Shown here: positions 6,258-13,149 of the stretch, in pieces
How the letters are laid out: each line of letters begins with the position of its first letter
Position numbering within the stretch: the first letter of the stretch is position 1
Source: Smithellaceae bacterium
Lineage (GTDB): Bacteria > Desulfobacterota > Syntrophia > Syntrophales > JAQULV01
NCBI GenBank assembly: GCA_028718405.1
Contig: JAQULV010000007.1
Coordinates: 1 to 13,149, forward strand
DNA: 13,149 nt
Reading direction: 5' to 3'
Made by a program: the position numbers and the translations under genes
The notes under the pieces: model-generated
Databases searched by the model: none
What the model saw: only the letters and a program-made list of their open reading frames with translations
Told to the model about the DNA's origin: nothing

Positions 6258-7421
6258 ATGTTTCTACCAGAGAGTTTTGAATTTACCTGTCCCGCCAAAA
6301 CGAATTCCGGCAACAAAGCGCTGGAGCATATCCCCGTAGAGTTGGATGCGCTGGGCGCCCGCAAGCCCTTACTTATCGCAAACAAGAAAATGGTCGGCTA
6401 CGGCTTCGTCGATAAGCTGATCGGCGCCCTGGGCGACTCGGGCATGACCATCGGCGTCTTCGACGGTGTCACCAAAAATCCCGATCTGATGCTGGTGAAG
6501 GATCTCGCCGCGCTGTGTACAAGTCGCGGCTACGATTCCATTATCGCCATGGGCGGCAGGGCCGTCACCGATACGGCCAAGGTCGTAAATGCCGTCGTCT
6601 CACTCGCACCGGACAATATCGAGAGTCTCGCGGGCGACGGCGTCATTGCGCGTCCGCTGAAGCCCTTCGCCGTGATCCAGACCCTGTCGGGCTCCGACAT
6701 GGAAACCTCCAAGTACGCGGCCATCGGAAACCTGACGTTCTCCTCGCAGCATCTCATGCCGCAGATCGTCTTCATCGATTCCCGCACGAGCGCATCGCGC
6801 GGTCCGCTCACCACGTCGTCGACGGCCCTTTCTGCCCTTACGCACGCCGTGGAGGCTTTCGTGGCACCGGTGAAAAATCCGCTGTCCGAAACTTATGCCT
6901 ACGCCGCGATTCAATTTGTCGCGGAGAACCTCGTCCCGACCTTTGCCAAGCACTGCGCCAAGAAGCAAAGGCTGGCGCTCACCAACGCCGCCGCCATGGC
7001 GGGATACGTCGTCTCCAATACCGACAAGGGAATGACCCACGAATTGGGGATCGCCGTTGCCGGTTCCTGCGGGCTCCAGGCGGGGATCTGCATGGGGATC
7101 ATCCTTCCCTACGCGTTGGAATATCTGGACACCCAAGACGGCTACAACGTGGGCCAGCTGTTGCTTCCCATCGGCGGCCAGGATCTCTACGTTCAGGCCC
7201 AGGAGAAGTGGCGGGCCAATTCCGCAATCGCGCTCACCCATAAACTGATGGGCGAACTCTCGGCCGCCACCGGCGGCAAGATTCCCCGGACGTTCAAAGA
7301 CACCGGAGTCGCGAAGGAAGCCGTAAAGGCCTCGGCACAACTGGTCAGCAACAAGTTCGGTTTCGACGCCGACGCCTGCCTCTCGATCGTAGAGCGGGCC
7401 TGGGAAGGCAAAGCCTTTTGA
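6258..7421 (+). CDS. Degenerate iron-type alcohol dehydrogenase paralogue (probable pseudoenzyme)
   Basis: This 387-residue protein has the full length and fold signature of group III (iron-containing) alcohol dehydrogenases and aligns end to end with the dehydrogenase part of the next gene. Key residues are altered. The nucleotide motif GGGSxxD is GGRAVTD (residues 99-105). The first metal-ligand motif GMDALTH is ALSALTH, so the aspartate is Ser192 while His196 remains. In MTHELGIAVAGSCGLQAG, His261 remains but the conserved catalytic histidine is Ile265 and the last metal ligand is Ala275. Losing two of four metal ligands plus the catalytic histidine makes normal alcohol dehydrogenase activity unlikely. 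Yet the frame is intact, the AAGGAG site is strong and the C-terminus is regular, so it is a maintained gene. A structural or regulatory partner of the following enzyme is the simplest inference. Confidence 0.9.
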   Translation: MFLPESFEFTCPAKTNSGNKALEHIPVELDALGARKPLLIANKKMVGYGFVDKLIGALGDSGMTIGVFDGVTKNPDLMLVKDLAALCTSRGYDSIIAMGGRAVTDTAKVVNAVVSLAPDNIESLAGDGVIARPLKPFAVIQTLSGSDMETSKYAAIGNLTFSSQHLMPQIVFIDSRTSASRGPLTTSSTALSALTHAVEAFVAPVKNPLSETYAYAAIQFVAENLVPTFAKHCAKKQRLALTNAAAMAGYVVSNTDKGMTHELGIAVAGSCGLQAGICMGIILPYALEYLDTQDGYNVGQLLLPIGGQDLYVQAQEKWRANSAIALTHKLMGELSAATGGKIPRTFKDTGVAKEAVKASAQLVSNKFGFDADACLSIVERAWEGKAF

Positions 7422-7460
7422 CCAATACATCTAACCTATGAGAGCATAGAGGAGTTGAAT

Positions 7461-9158
7461 ATGGATTTACCAGGATACTATGAATTTTGCTGCCGCGTGA
7501 AGGTCGTCGCCGGACATGACGCCCTGGAGAAGATTCCGGGGATCTTGGCCGACCTTGACGCGAAGAAACCTTTCATCATCACCGACAAGGGTGTTGCCGG
7601 GGCGGGGCTGATCGACATCGTGACCACCGCCATCAAGGACGGGGTGGAAATCGGCGGTTTCTCCGACGAGGTGCCTCCCGACTCCAGCCTGAAGGTCGTT
7701 AACCAACTGGCGCGCGTCTACAAAGAAAAAGGCTGCGATTCCATCATCGCCGTCGGCGGCGGCTCCGTTATGGATACCGCCAAGGGCGTGAATATCGTCG
7801 TGTCGGAGAACGCCGATGATCTGATGAAGTTCAGCGGCGTCGGCAAGGTCAACAGGGCCTTGAAGCCGCTCATCGCGATTCCCACGACCTCCGGCACGGG
7901 CTCGGAGGTGACGCTCGTCGCAGTAATCAAGGACCACGAGAAGCATCTGAAGATGTCCTTCGTCTCCTACTTTCTGCTGCCCAACTGCTCGATCCTCGAC
8001 TCACGGATGACGCTGACGCTTCCTCCTTTTATCACGGCGCCGACGGGCATGGATGCCCTGACCCATGCCATTGAAGGCTACACCTGTCTGCAAAAGAACC
8101 CGCCCAGCGACGCCTGCGCCCTGGCGGCGATAGAGATGATCAGCAAGAACCTGCTGAACGTGGTCCAGAACCCCTCCGACAGGGACGGCAGATTGGCCAT
8201 GGCCGTCGGCGCCAACCTCGCCGGTATAGCATTTTCCAACTCCATGGTCGGCATGGTCCACAACCTCGGCCACGCCGTGGGCTCGGTGGCCGGCATTCCT
8301 CACGGCGCGTGCATGTCCATCCTGCTTCCCTACGCCCTGGAGTACAACATGCACAAGAACGGCCATCTCACAGCGGAACTCCTTCTTCCCCTGGCCGGTC
8401 CCGAGGTTTACGCCTCGACCCCCAAGGCAGTGCGAGCGCAGAAAGTGATCGCGATCATCCGTCAGATGAACCAGCAGCTCCATGATGCCACAAGCGGCAG
8501 GCATGCGCGTTTCTTCAAGGAGGTCTTCGACCGCGAAGGAAAGCAGGTCCTCCCCAAGGAACGTTTGTCCGAGGTCGCGGCGGCGGCCTTAAACGACGGG
8601 GCCAGTTCCTACAATCCCGAGGAATCTGATTTCGATGACAACCTGATGGTGCTTGAGGCCGCCTGGGAAGGCGCGACTCTGGATCTCGCCCGGGTGAAGA
8701 CGAACAGGAAAGCCAGTTGGAAGACGGCCGCCCAGATCGCCGGCAACAAGACCGGATCCTACAAGATCACCGACGCCTGCACGGGCTGCGGCGCCTGCGC
8801 CAAGCTCTGCCCAGTGGGCGCCATCCACGGCGAGAAGGACCAGCCCCACCAGATCGCCGAGCTTTCCTGCTGGGCCTGCGGCGTCTGCGGCAGGGTCTGT
8901 CCCAAAGGAGCGATTCTTACCAACCTGGGCATCCCCGCGGTCAGCATGAAACGCTCGGAGTGGCCCAAGGCCGTCGTCAGCAACGACTGCATCGCCTGCT
9001 CCATCTGCGTGGAGCTCTGCCCGAAGAGTGCGATCACGATTGAAACCATCGATGCCGCCGCGGTCCCGGTCGTGCAGCGCGCTGTCATAAACGAGAAGGC
9101 CTGCATCGGTTGCTCCATCTGCGTTCCCTCCTGCGGGGCCAAGGCGATTACCGTGTAG
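7461..9158 (+). CDS. Iron-type alcohol dehydrogenase fused to four-cluster ferredoxin domain
   Basis: Predicted 565-residue fusion. Residues 1 to about 415 form an iron-containing alcohol dehydrogenase with an intact GGGSVMD nucleotide motif (99-105), TTSGTGSEVT, metal ligands Asp198 and His202 (GMDALTHAIE), and His267, His271 and His281 (MVHNLGHAVGSVAGIPHG). After a linker, residues 440-558 hold four CxxCxxCxxxC motifs: first cysteines at 440, 470, 510 and 548, each the start of one [4Fe-4S] cluster motif, arranged like two bacterial 2[4Fe-4S] ferredoxins. The enzyme would oxidise an alcohol or reduce an aldehyde, with electrons reaching or leaving through the clusters. Whether NAD(P) is bound as well cannot be decided. 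The ATG at 7461 follows AGAGGAG; a TTG six bases earlier is too close to that site. A strong terminator follows (9189-9229). Confidence 0.93.
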   Translation: MDLPGYYEFCCRVKVVAGHDALEKIPGILADLDAKKPFIITDKGVAGAGLIDIVTTAIKDGVEIGGFSDEVPPDSSLKVVNQLARVYKEKGCDSIIAVGGGSVMDTAKGVNIVVSENADDLMKFSGVGKVNRALKPLIAIPTTSGTGSEVTLVAVIKDHEKHLKMSFVSYFLLPNCSILDSRMTLTLPPFITAPTGMDALTHAIEGYTCLQKNPPSDACALAAIEMISKNLLNVVQNPSDRDGRLAMAVGANLAGIAFSNSMVGMVHNLGHAVGSVAGIPHGACMSILLPYALEYNMHKNGHLTAELLLPLAGPEVYASTPKAVRAQKVIAIIRQMNQQLHDATSGRHARFFKEVFDREGKQVLPKERLSEVAAAALNDGASSYNPEESDFDDNLMVLEAAWEGATLDLARVKTNRKASWKTAAQIAGNKTGSYKITDACTGCGACAKLCPVGAIHGEKDQPHQIAELSCWACGVCGRVCPKGAILTNLGIPAVSMKRSEWPKAVVSNDCIACSICVELCPKSAITIETIDAAAVPVVQRAVINEKACIGCSICVPSCGAKAITV

Positions 9159-9188
9159 GGCACACGAAATAGATCCCTGGTTACAATC

Positions 9189-9229
9189 AGCGGGGCTTGC
9201 GCTTTGTGGTGCAGGCCCCGCTTCTTTTT
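9189..9229 (+). terminator. Intrinsic terminator of the dehydrogenase cluster
   Basis: A 12-base-pair GC-rich stem (AGCGGGGCTTGC at 9189-9200 with GCAGGCCCCGCT at 9211-9222, one G-T pair) with a ten-base loop is followed by TTCTTTTT. It begins 30 bases after the TAG of the fusion gene and closes the cluster. From 9230 to 9391 I see no gene. Confidence 0.92.
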
Positions 9230-9391
9230 GCCATTTGGCGCCGGAGCGAAAACAGGCCGCTAAGTCCGCATTGACAAATCGCTCCCGTTATGGAAGATTG
9301 CCGCGCGAACTGCCGGTAGCGGGATGCCCTGTCTTTCTCGAGCTGTGGCCTTTACCTTGCGGATGATTCCGGTATGACAGGAGCGTCTCTC

Positions 9392-10090
9392 ATGAAAATC
9401 GTCAGGATCATCTTGACATCACTAATCGCCGGCGTACTCATTGCTTCTCCGGTATCTGCCGCGGAAGGGGGCTGGAAAAAGGTGAGTGAGTGGAACGGAA
9501 TCGCCGGTTACTGCCGTTATACCCCGTTCAGCAAGGTTTCCGAGATCAAGGCCGTGGGCATCGTCGATGCCCCGCTGCCCGTCGTGGAGGCGCTACTGCG
9601 CGATGTCCCGGCGCAGCCGCAATACATGTTCATGTGTGCCGAGGCCACGCGGGTGCCGATCCCCGGGGAAGAAAACACTGTCGACAATTTTTGTTTCTAC
9701 CAGCGGATCGATATGCCTTGGCCGGTGAGCGACCGTGACTTCGTTGCGAGGACCAGCCTGATGATCGACAAGGACACGGGTGCGATCTACGGGTTGGCCA
9801 GGACTATCCCTGCATCCTTTCGGCTTTCCGATGACCGCGTCCGGGTCCCGCTGGGGATTGCGAGAAACGTGCTTCGCCCGGTGGGCGGGAACAAAACGGA
9901 GGTCCTCTATCAAGCCATCGCCGACCCCGGAGGACATTTACCCGTGGCGCTTGTGAACTTCATGACCAACTTCACGGCGCTGAAGACAATCGCCAAGATC
10001 CGCCAACTCGTGAAGCTCGATAAATACAGGAACGCTCAGACCGTCGTCACGACTACGCCTTACGATCCGAAACTGGACTGGGATAAGTAA
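9392..10090 (+). CDS. Secreted START/SRPBCC-like lipid-binding protein
   Basis: Predicted 232-residue exported protein. The ATG at 9392 follows CAGGAG with good spacing; an in-frame ATG at 9374 has no ribosome site. A signal peptide (MKIVRIILTSLIAGVLIASPVSA/AEGG) ends in a clear signal peptidase I site. The mature protein has a START-like pattern: VGIVDAPLPVVEALLRDVPAQPQYM (strand plus helix), then DNFCFYQRIDMPWPVSDRDFVART, whose W-P-x-S-x-R-D is typical of START domains, and at the end GGHLPVALVNFMTNFTALKTIAKIRQLV, the C-terminal helix that caps the pocket. START proteins bind lipids or other hydrophobic molecules; the ligand here is unknown. It lies after a terminator, so it is a separate unit from the SCP2-like cluster, though both ends of that region involve lipid-type folds. 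The lipoprotein gene follows at 49 bases. Confidence 0.8.
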   Translation: MKIVRIILTSLIAGVLIASPVSAAEGGWKKVSEWNGIAGYCRYTPFSKVSEIKAVGIVDAPLPVVEALLRDVPAQPQYMFMCAEATRVPIPGEENTVDNFCFYQRIDMPWPVSDRDFVARTSLMIDKDTGAIYGLARTIPASFRLSDDRVRVPLGIARNVLRPVGGNKTEVLYQAIADPGGHLPVALVNFMTNFTALKTIAKIRQLVKLDKYRNAQTVVTTTPYDPKLDWDK

Positions 10091-10139
10091 TAGGTCGAAG
10101 CCGTCTCCACGGCAGCGGCGTAAAAGGAGGGACTATCCC

Positions 10140-10982
10140 GTGGCAAACAAAAAGAGTGCCCTGCTTTCCCTTTTCGTCGTCCTGGTCTTCCTCCTGCACG
10201 GTTGTGCGGCGATGAAGATGGGGACCACCAAGAACCTTCCACCCACCGTGATGCCGCAGCCCGCCGTTTCTACGGCCAAGATCGGAAAGATCCGGATCGC
10301 GGTCCTTCCCTTCGACGTGGCGAATACCGAGATCAGGGGCGGACATTACGAGGGACTGGCGCAGGTTAAACAGCCATGGATATGGGGACTGTCGGATCAG
10401 CAGCGTCAGGCCATGTACGGCGATCTCAAGAACGTCGCTCGTTACGCCTTCATCGATGAACTGATCCGCCGAGGCCTCAAGGTGGTCGTTCCCGAGGAGC
10501 ATCAGGCGATGCTGAACCTCTAGGCCCAACAGAAGGCGATGAAACTCGGGACGAAATACTTGGCAATCACGGGCACGGTGAAATCCGTGGAGATGAATAC
10601 CTATGGAAGAGTGCTTACCGGAATGTTCGAAGGCTTCGGCTCGGCCGGAAACTACGGGGAGGCAAACATCATCTTCTCGAACGTGACCGTGCAGGACGCG
10701 AAGGGAAAGATTGTCTGGCAGGGCGGAATCGCAAAGTACGGCAAGCTTCTCAACTGTCCGGTACAGCTCGACTGGACAGCCTTCACCCTCGTCTCGAAGA
10801 GCCTCATGATGTCGGCCGCGGGCAGCGACCCGACCAAGCTCGTCAACGCCGTTAAGTCTTCCGGAGGCGATTACCACATCGAGGCGATCACGGAAAACCC
10901 CGTGGAGATGGCCGCGCGCCTTGCCGCCATCGACCTGATCGGTTTCATCGAAAATAATCTGTCGTCGGGCTCTGTCAGGTAG
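10140..10982 (+). pseudogene. Lipoprotein gene interrupted by an in-frame TAG
   Basis: The GTG at 10140 follows AAAAGGAGGG and starts a lipoprotein: the lipobox is LHGC with lipidated Cys22. The mature part has KIRIAVLPFDVANTE and a later GTKYLAITGTVKSVE, a pattern like CsgG/GNA1162-type or TolB-N-like outer-membrane lipoproteins. At 10521-10523 TAG cuts the frame after 127 residues. The same frame then stays open for another 152 codons to a second TAG at 10980-10982, with protein-like sequence (NIIFSNVTVQDAKGKIVWQGG, MAARLAAIDLIGFIENNL). The codon sits in a Q/A/K-rich helix (NL-stop-AQQKAMKLG), so a single C-to-T change from CAG is the simplest cause. A sequencing error or read-through cannot be excluded. 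The downstream ATG at 10539 has only a weak ribosome site and no signal peptide. Confidence 0.75.
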
Positions 10983-11258
10983 CAAGCCCGGCTGGCCGGC
11001 AGAAACAGCCCGCGTCTCTCATGAAACAAAGATATTGCTTTTTCCGCCGGAAAAAGAGATAACGACTCACCCCCCCGACAAACATTGTGAAAGTTACGAA
11101 GCAGCCCTGCCTTTTAAGGCAGGGGTTATGTCGGAGACTGGTTTAGAAATTGCGCACCGCACCCGTGCCAGCAATAGCGGATGTTCCCGGTAGTTCTTGT
11201 TGATTCGCACGTGCAGCGCGGTTCTTCCGCCTTGTCTTCATTAGACCGGTAATGAGGA
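10983..11258. other. Gene-free stretch with two hairpins, possible IS200/IS605 remnant
   Basis: No convincing gene is seen in these 276 bases. A perfect inverted repeat CTTTTTCC-GCC-GGAAAAAG lies at 11038-11056. A second, CCCTGCC-TTTTAA-GGCAGGG, lies at 11105-11124 without a T-tract on either strand. Read on the minus strand, a short open stretch ends in ELPGTSAIAGTGAVRNF-stop at about 11150, then comes the hairpin. That order (tail of an orfB/tnpB-like frame, then a right-end hairpin followed by GTTATGTC-type sequence on the plus strand) resembles the end of an IS200/IS605 element. No TnpA or TnpB catalytic motif is present, so this is at most a scar. Confidence 0.3.
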
Positions 11259-12230
11259 ATGCAGAAAATACTGTTTGCCGTCTTCTTCATACTTGCGCTC
11301 TGCGCTGAAGGATTTTGCGAAAAGCACCTCCTCCGACCGCCGCTGGCAACGCCGGCCCGGTGCGAATTTGCGGAGCAGTTCAACATCGGAAAGGGCGCGG
11401 CCTCCGTCTCGCTCAGCTTCGTTGTTCCGCCCGACTATCAAACCTCCAGCAGTTCACAGACCGTCAGTGACTTCGCCCTCGTCTTTTCGCCTCCCTCGCA
11501 GAAAAGAGAGATTTCAACCGATCAATGGGGAAACCAGATCATAAAATCCACCTGGCAGGCGGCACCGGCCACAATCGACGTCAAGATGACCTACAACGTG
11601 CAAAGCGAAGTGAGATCGCGCGACCGAGCCTCGTCGGCTCCCTTCCCGCTTACCGATGTAGATCCTTTCGCAAAGATATACCTTCAGGCCACCAAACAGG
11701 TGCAGGCCGACGACCCGGCGATCCAGGCCCTTTCCTCCGAACTGACGGCCGGGACGAACGCGGAAATCGAGGCAGTCCGCAAAGTGATTTCCCACGTCGC
11801 GGACCGCCTGAACTATGTGGCGAAGCCACCGCAATACGACGCCCTCTTCACGTTAGAGACCGGCACGGGAAACTGTCAGAACTACTGTCATCTCTGCGCC
11901 GCCCTGCTGCGCGCGGCCGGTATTCCCACGCGTATCGTCAGGGGCGTCACTCTCAAAGATCCCGTGAATATAAATGCCGCCCCGGGAGTGGCGACGTTCA
12001 AAATAGACCGCAGGAAACATTCGTGGATCGAGGTGTGGTTCCCCGATCTCGGCTGGGCACCCTACGACCCGCAGACTGCGGGCTCTCCCGTCTCCGGCCG
12101 GTTCGTGAAGATCGAGATCGGACCGGACAACGACGCCACTAGAAATGACGGTTTGGTTCGCCGGGACAAAGCGGTCACTAATTCTTTTCGGACGGCACTC
12201 CCGGTATCTTCAACCGGTGATGGAGAGTGA
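11259..12230 (+). CDS. Secreted transglutaminase-like cysteine-protease-fold protein
   Basis: Predicted 323-residue exported protein. The N-terminus (MQKILFAVFFILALCAEGFCE) is a signal peptide. A beta-rich N-terminal region of about 130 residues precedes a transglutaminase-like domain. The catalytic triad is visible: Cys206 in GTGNCQNYCHLCAALLRAAG, His254 in RKHSWIEVWFPDLGW, and Asp270 in PYDPQ. Such domains in bacteria usually act as peptidases or cross-linking enzymes on surface or peptidoglycan-linked targets; the substrate cannot be predicted. The C-terminus is short and polar. The ATG at 11259 is the only start that keeps the signal peptide, but GAGG lies only one base before it, so the ribosome site is poor. 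The PAS-GAF gene follows at 53 bases. Confidence 0.85.
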   Translation: MQKILFAVFFILALCAEGFCEKHLLRPPLATPARCEFAEQFNIGKGAASVSLSFVVPPDYQTSSSSQTVSDFALVFSPPSQKREISTDQWGNQIIKSTWQAAPATIDVKMTYNVQSEVRSRDRASSAPFPLTDVDPFAKIYLQATKQVQADDPAIQALSSELTAGTNAEIEAVRKVISHVADRLNYVAKPPQYDALFTLETGTGNCQNYCHLCAALLRAAGIPTRIVRGVTLKDPVNINAAPGVATFKIDRRKHSWIEVWFPDLGWAPYDPQTAGSPVSGRFVKIEIGPDNDATRNDGLVRRDKAVTNSFRTALPVSSTGDGE

Positions 12231-12283
12231 TGACGGCTCTTGGGGAGGGCCGCTGTTTCAATTACACTATAGAGGGGGAACTT

Positions 12284-13149
12284 ATGACGGAGGGGAAAGA
12301 CAAGGGACTGTCATTAGACGATGACGGCGGAGCGTCAAGCAGAAGGGGCGGCCGCGATGTTGAAAGCGCGCCGCCCCTTCAAAACGAACGGTGCTTCCAA
12401 TCTCTCATCGAGAATTCTCAAGACGTCATTACGGTCATGGATGCCGAGGGTATCATCCGCTATGAAAGCCCTGCCATCGAGACGGTCTTGGGTTACAAGC
12501 CTCATGAACTTGTCGGGACGAGAGGTGCTTCTGTCCTTCATCCCGAAGACGTCGAGACGACGGTGGCTTCTTTTGGAAAACTGAAGCAGGAACCGGATGG
12601 CGCCAAACACGGCGAGTTGCGTTTCATTCATAAAGACGGGACCGTTCGCTATGCGGAAGGCACCGTCCGGAACCTTCTACATGATCCCAACGTCAAAGGC
12701 TTGGTCCTCAATGGCCGCGATATAACCGCCCGGAAGAAGAGCGAAGAACGGATCTCCCAGCTCAACCGCCGCTTGGCGATGCAAAGCAGCGTCAACCGGT
12801 CGATTATATACTCCCGGGATGAGGCCAAGCTGGCATACGAAATCTGCCGCACGATAGTGTCGCACGGGAACTACCTTCTCGCCTGGCTCGGCGTGGCGGA
12901 CAAACAAAGGCCTCGGACCGTAAGGATCATCTCGCTGGCGGGAGCCACGGCTGATCCCGGTAGAGACAGAGAGCTTAGCTGGGCAGAAGGGGAAAACGCG
13001 CCTTTCTGGGCCATCTGCCTGCGAAAGAAAGAACCCGTCGTGACCGGCGATCCGAAGACCGATCCGCTCTGGGCGCCAGATGCAATCAGTTCCTCGCTCC
13101 CGCCGTGCCGCTGCGGCATCGCCATCCCGCTGGCAGGCGATGCGTTGGT
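12284..13149 (+). CDS. PAS-GAF sensory signalling protein, 5' part
   Basis: The ATG at 12284 follows AGAGGGGGA and opens a frame that continues to the window end (288 full codons), so the C-terminal output domain is missing. After a charged 35-residue leader, a PAS domain runs from about residue 36 to 155: CFQSLIENSQDVITVMDAEG, then LGYKPHELVG, LHPEDVE, GELRFIHKDGTVRYAEGTV and the closing VLNGRDITARKKSEE. A coiled linker (RISQLNRRLAMQSSVNRSI) leads into a GAF-like domain (AYEICRTIVSHGNYLLAWLGVAD ... DPLW ... GIAIPLAGD). No membrane segment is seen, so it senses in the cytosol. Proteins with this order usually end in a histidine kinase, GGDEF/EAL or HD-GYP domain; which one cannot be told here. 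Confidence 0.88.
   Translation, partial: MTEGKDKGLSLDDDGGASSRRGGRDVESAPPLQNERCFQSLIENSQDVITVMDAEGIIRYESPAIETVLGYKPHELVGTRGASVLHPEDVETTVASFGKLKQEPDGAKHGELRFIHKDGTVRYAEGTVRNLLHDPNVKGLVLNGRDITARKKSEERISQLNRRLAMQSSVNRSIIYSRDEAKLAYEICRTIVSHGNYLLAWLGVADKQRPRTVRIISLAGATADPGRDRELSWAEGENAPFWAICLRKKEPVVTGDPKTDPLWAPDAISSSLPPCRCGIAIPLAGDAL

Noticed and set aside
6600..7430. A 276-codon minus-strand frame opposite the pseudo-dehydrogenase
   Set aside because: The plus strand encodes a clear iron-ADH homologue with a ribosome site. The antisense product is low in pattern and rich in Arg/Gly, as expected of a shadow.
9271..9299. Perfect TTGACA at 9271-9276 upstream of the START-like gene
   Set aside because: The matching -10 position reads AAGATT or GAAGAT, a poor match, so I do not call a promoter.
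10521..10523. Pyrrolysine or other TAG recoding
   Set aside because: TAG serves as a normal terminal stop for other genes in the window, and no pyl genes are seen; a C-to-T nonsense change fits the Gln-rich context.
10053..10985. A 310-codon open frame on the minus strand across the interrupted lipoprotein gene
   Set aside because: It has no ribosome site or domain pattern, and the plus-strand frame shows a lipobox and coherent protein sequence on both sides of the TAG. GC-rich coding DNA often leaves the opposite strand open.
11038..11056. CTTTTTCC/GGAAAAAG inverted repeat as terminator of the lipoprotein gene
   Set aside because: The stem is AT-rich with a three-base loop and has no following T-tract on the plus strand, so it is not a standard intrinsic terminator.

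Overview
The window looks like chromosomal DNA of a Gram-negative, probably anaerobic bacterium with moderately high GC. A deltaproteobacterial (Thermodesulfobacteriota) origin would fit, but this is inferred from gene style only: no rRNA, tRNA or marker gene is present. Support for Gram-negative comes from a lipoprotein, several signal peptides and a periplasmic-type L,D-transpeptidase. Support for anaerobic metabolism comes from a dehydrogenase fused to a four-cluster ferredoxin. Most genes have good Shine-Dalgarno sites. No CRISPR array, RNA gene or intact insertion sequence was seen.

Layout. 1-2295 holds small accessory genes: the 3' end of a secreted FG-GAP-like protein, a DUF2721 membrane protein on the minus strand with a near-consensus promoter, a four-helix membrane protein, and a secreted cysteine-rich protein. 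2314-3531 holds a minimal zincin-type metallopeptidase, a Fic (AMPylase-type) protein and, running convergently into its 3' end, a small protein resembling Fic-associated proteins. 3575-3821 is gene-free and carries palindromic REP-like repeats. 3822-4538 (minus) encodes a zinc-finger plus J-domain protein whose promoter carries 10-bp direct repeats. 4744-5646 is an L,D-transpeptidase.

The most striking part is 5713-9158, a tight co-directional cluster closed by a strong terminator at 9189-9229. It encodes an SCP2-like lipid-binding protein, an iron-alcohol-dehydrogenase paralogue that has lost two metal ligands and the conserved catalytic histidine, and an apparently active iron-type alcohol dehydrogenase fused to a C-terminal domain with four [4Fe-4S] motifs. 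This suggests a redox complex of a catalytic subunit and a pseudoenzyme subunit, passing electrons from an alcohol to iron-sulfur clusters (or the reverse), possibly on a lipid-like substrate. A secreted START-like lipid-binding protein follows at 9392-10090.

The right end has a lipoprotein gene interrupted by one in-frame TAG, a gene-free stretch with hairpins (one resembling an IS200/IS605 end), a secreted transglutaminase-like protein, and the 5' part of a PAS-GAF sensor gene that runs off the window.
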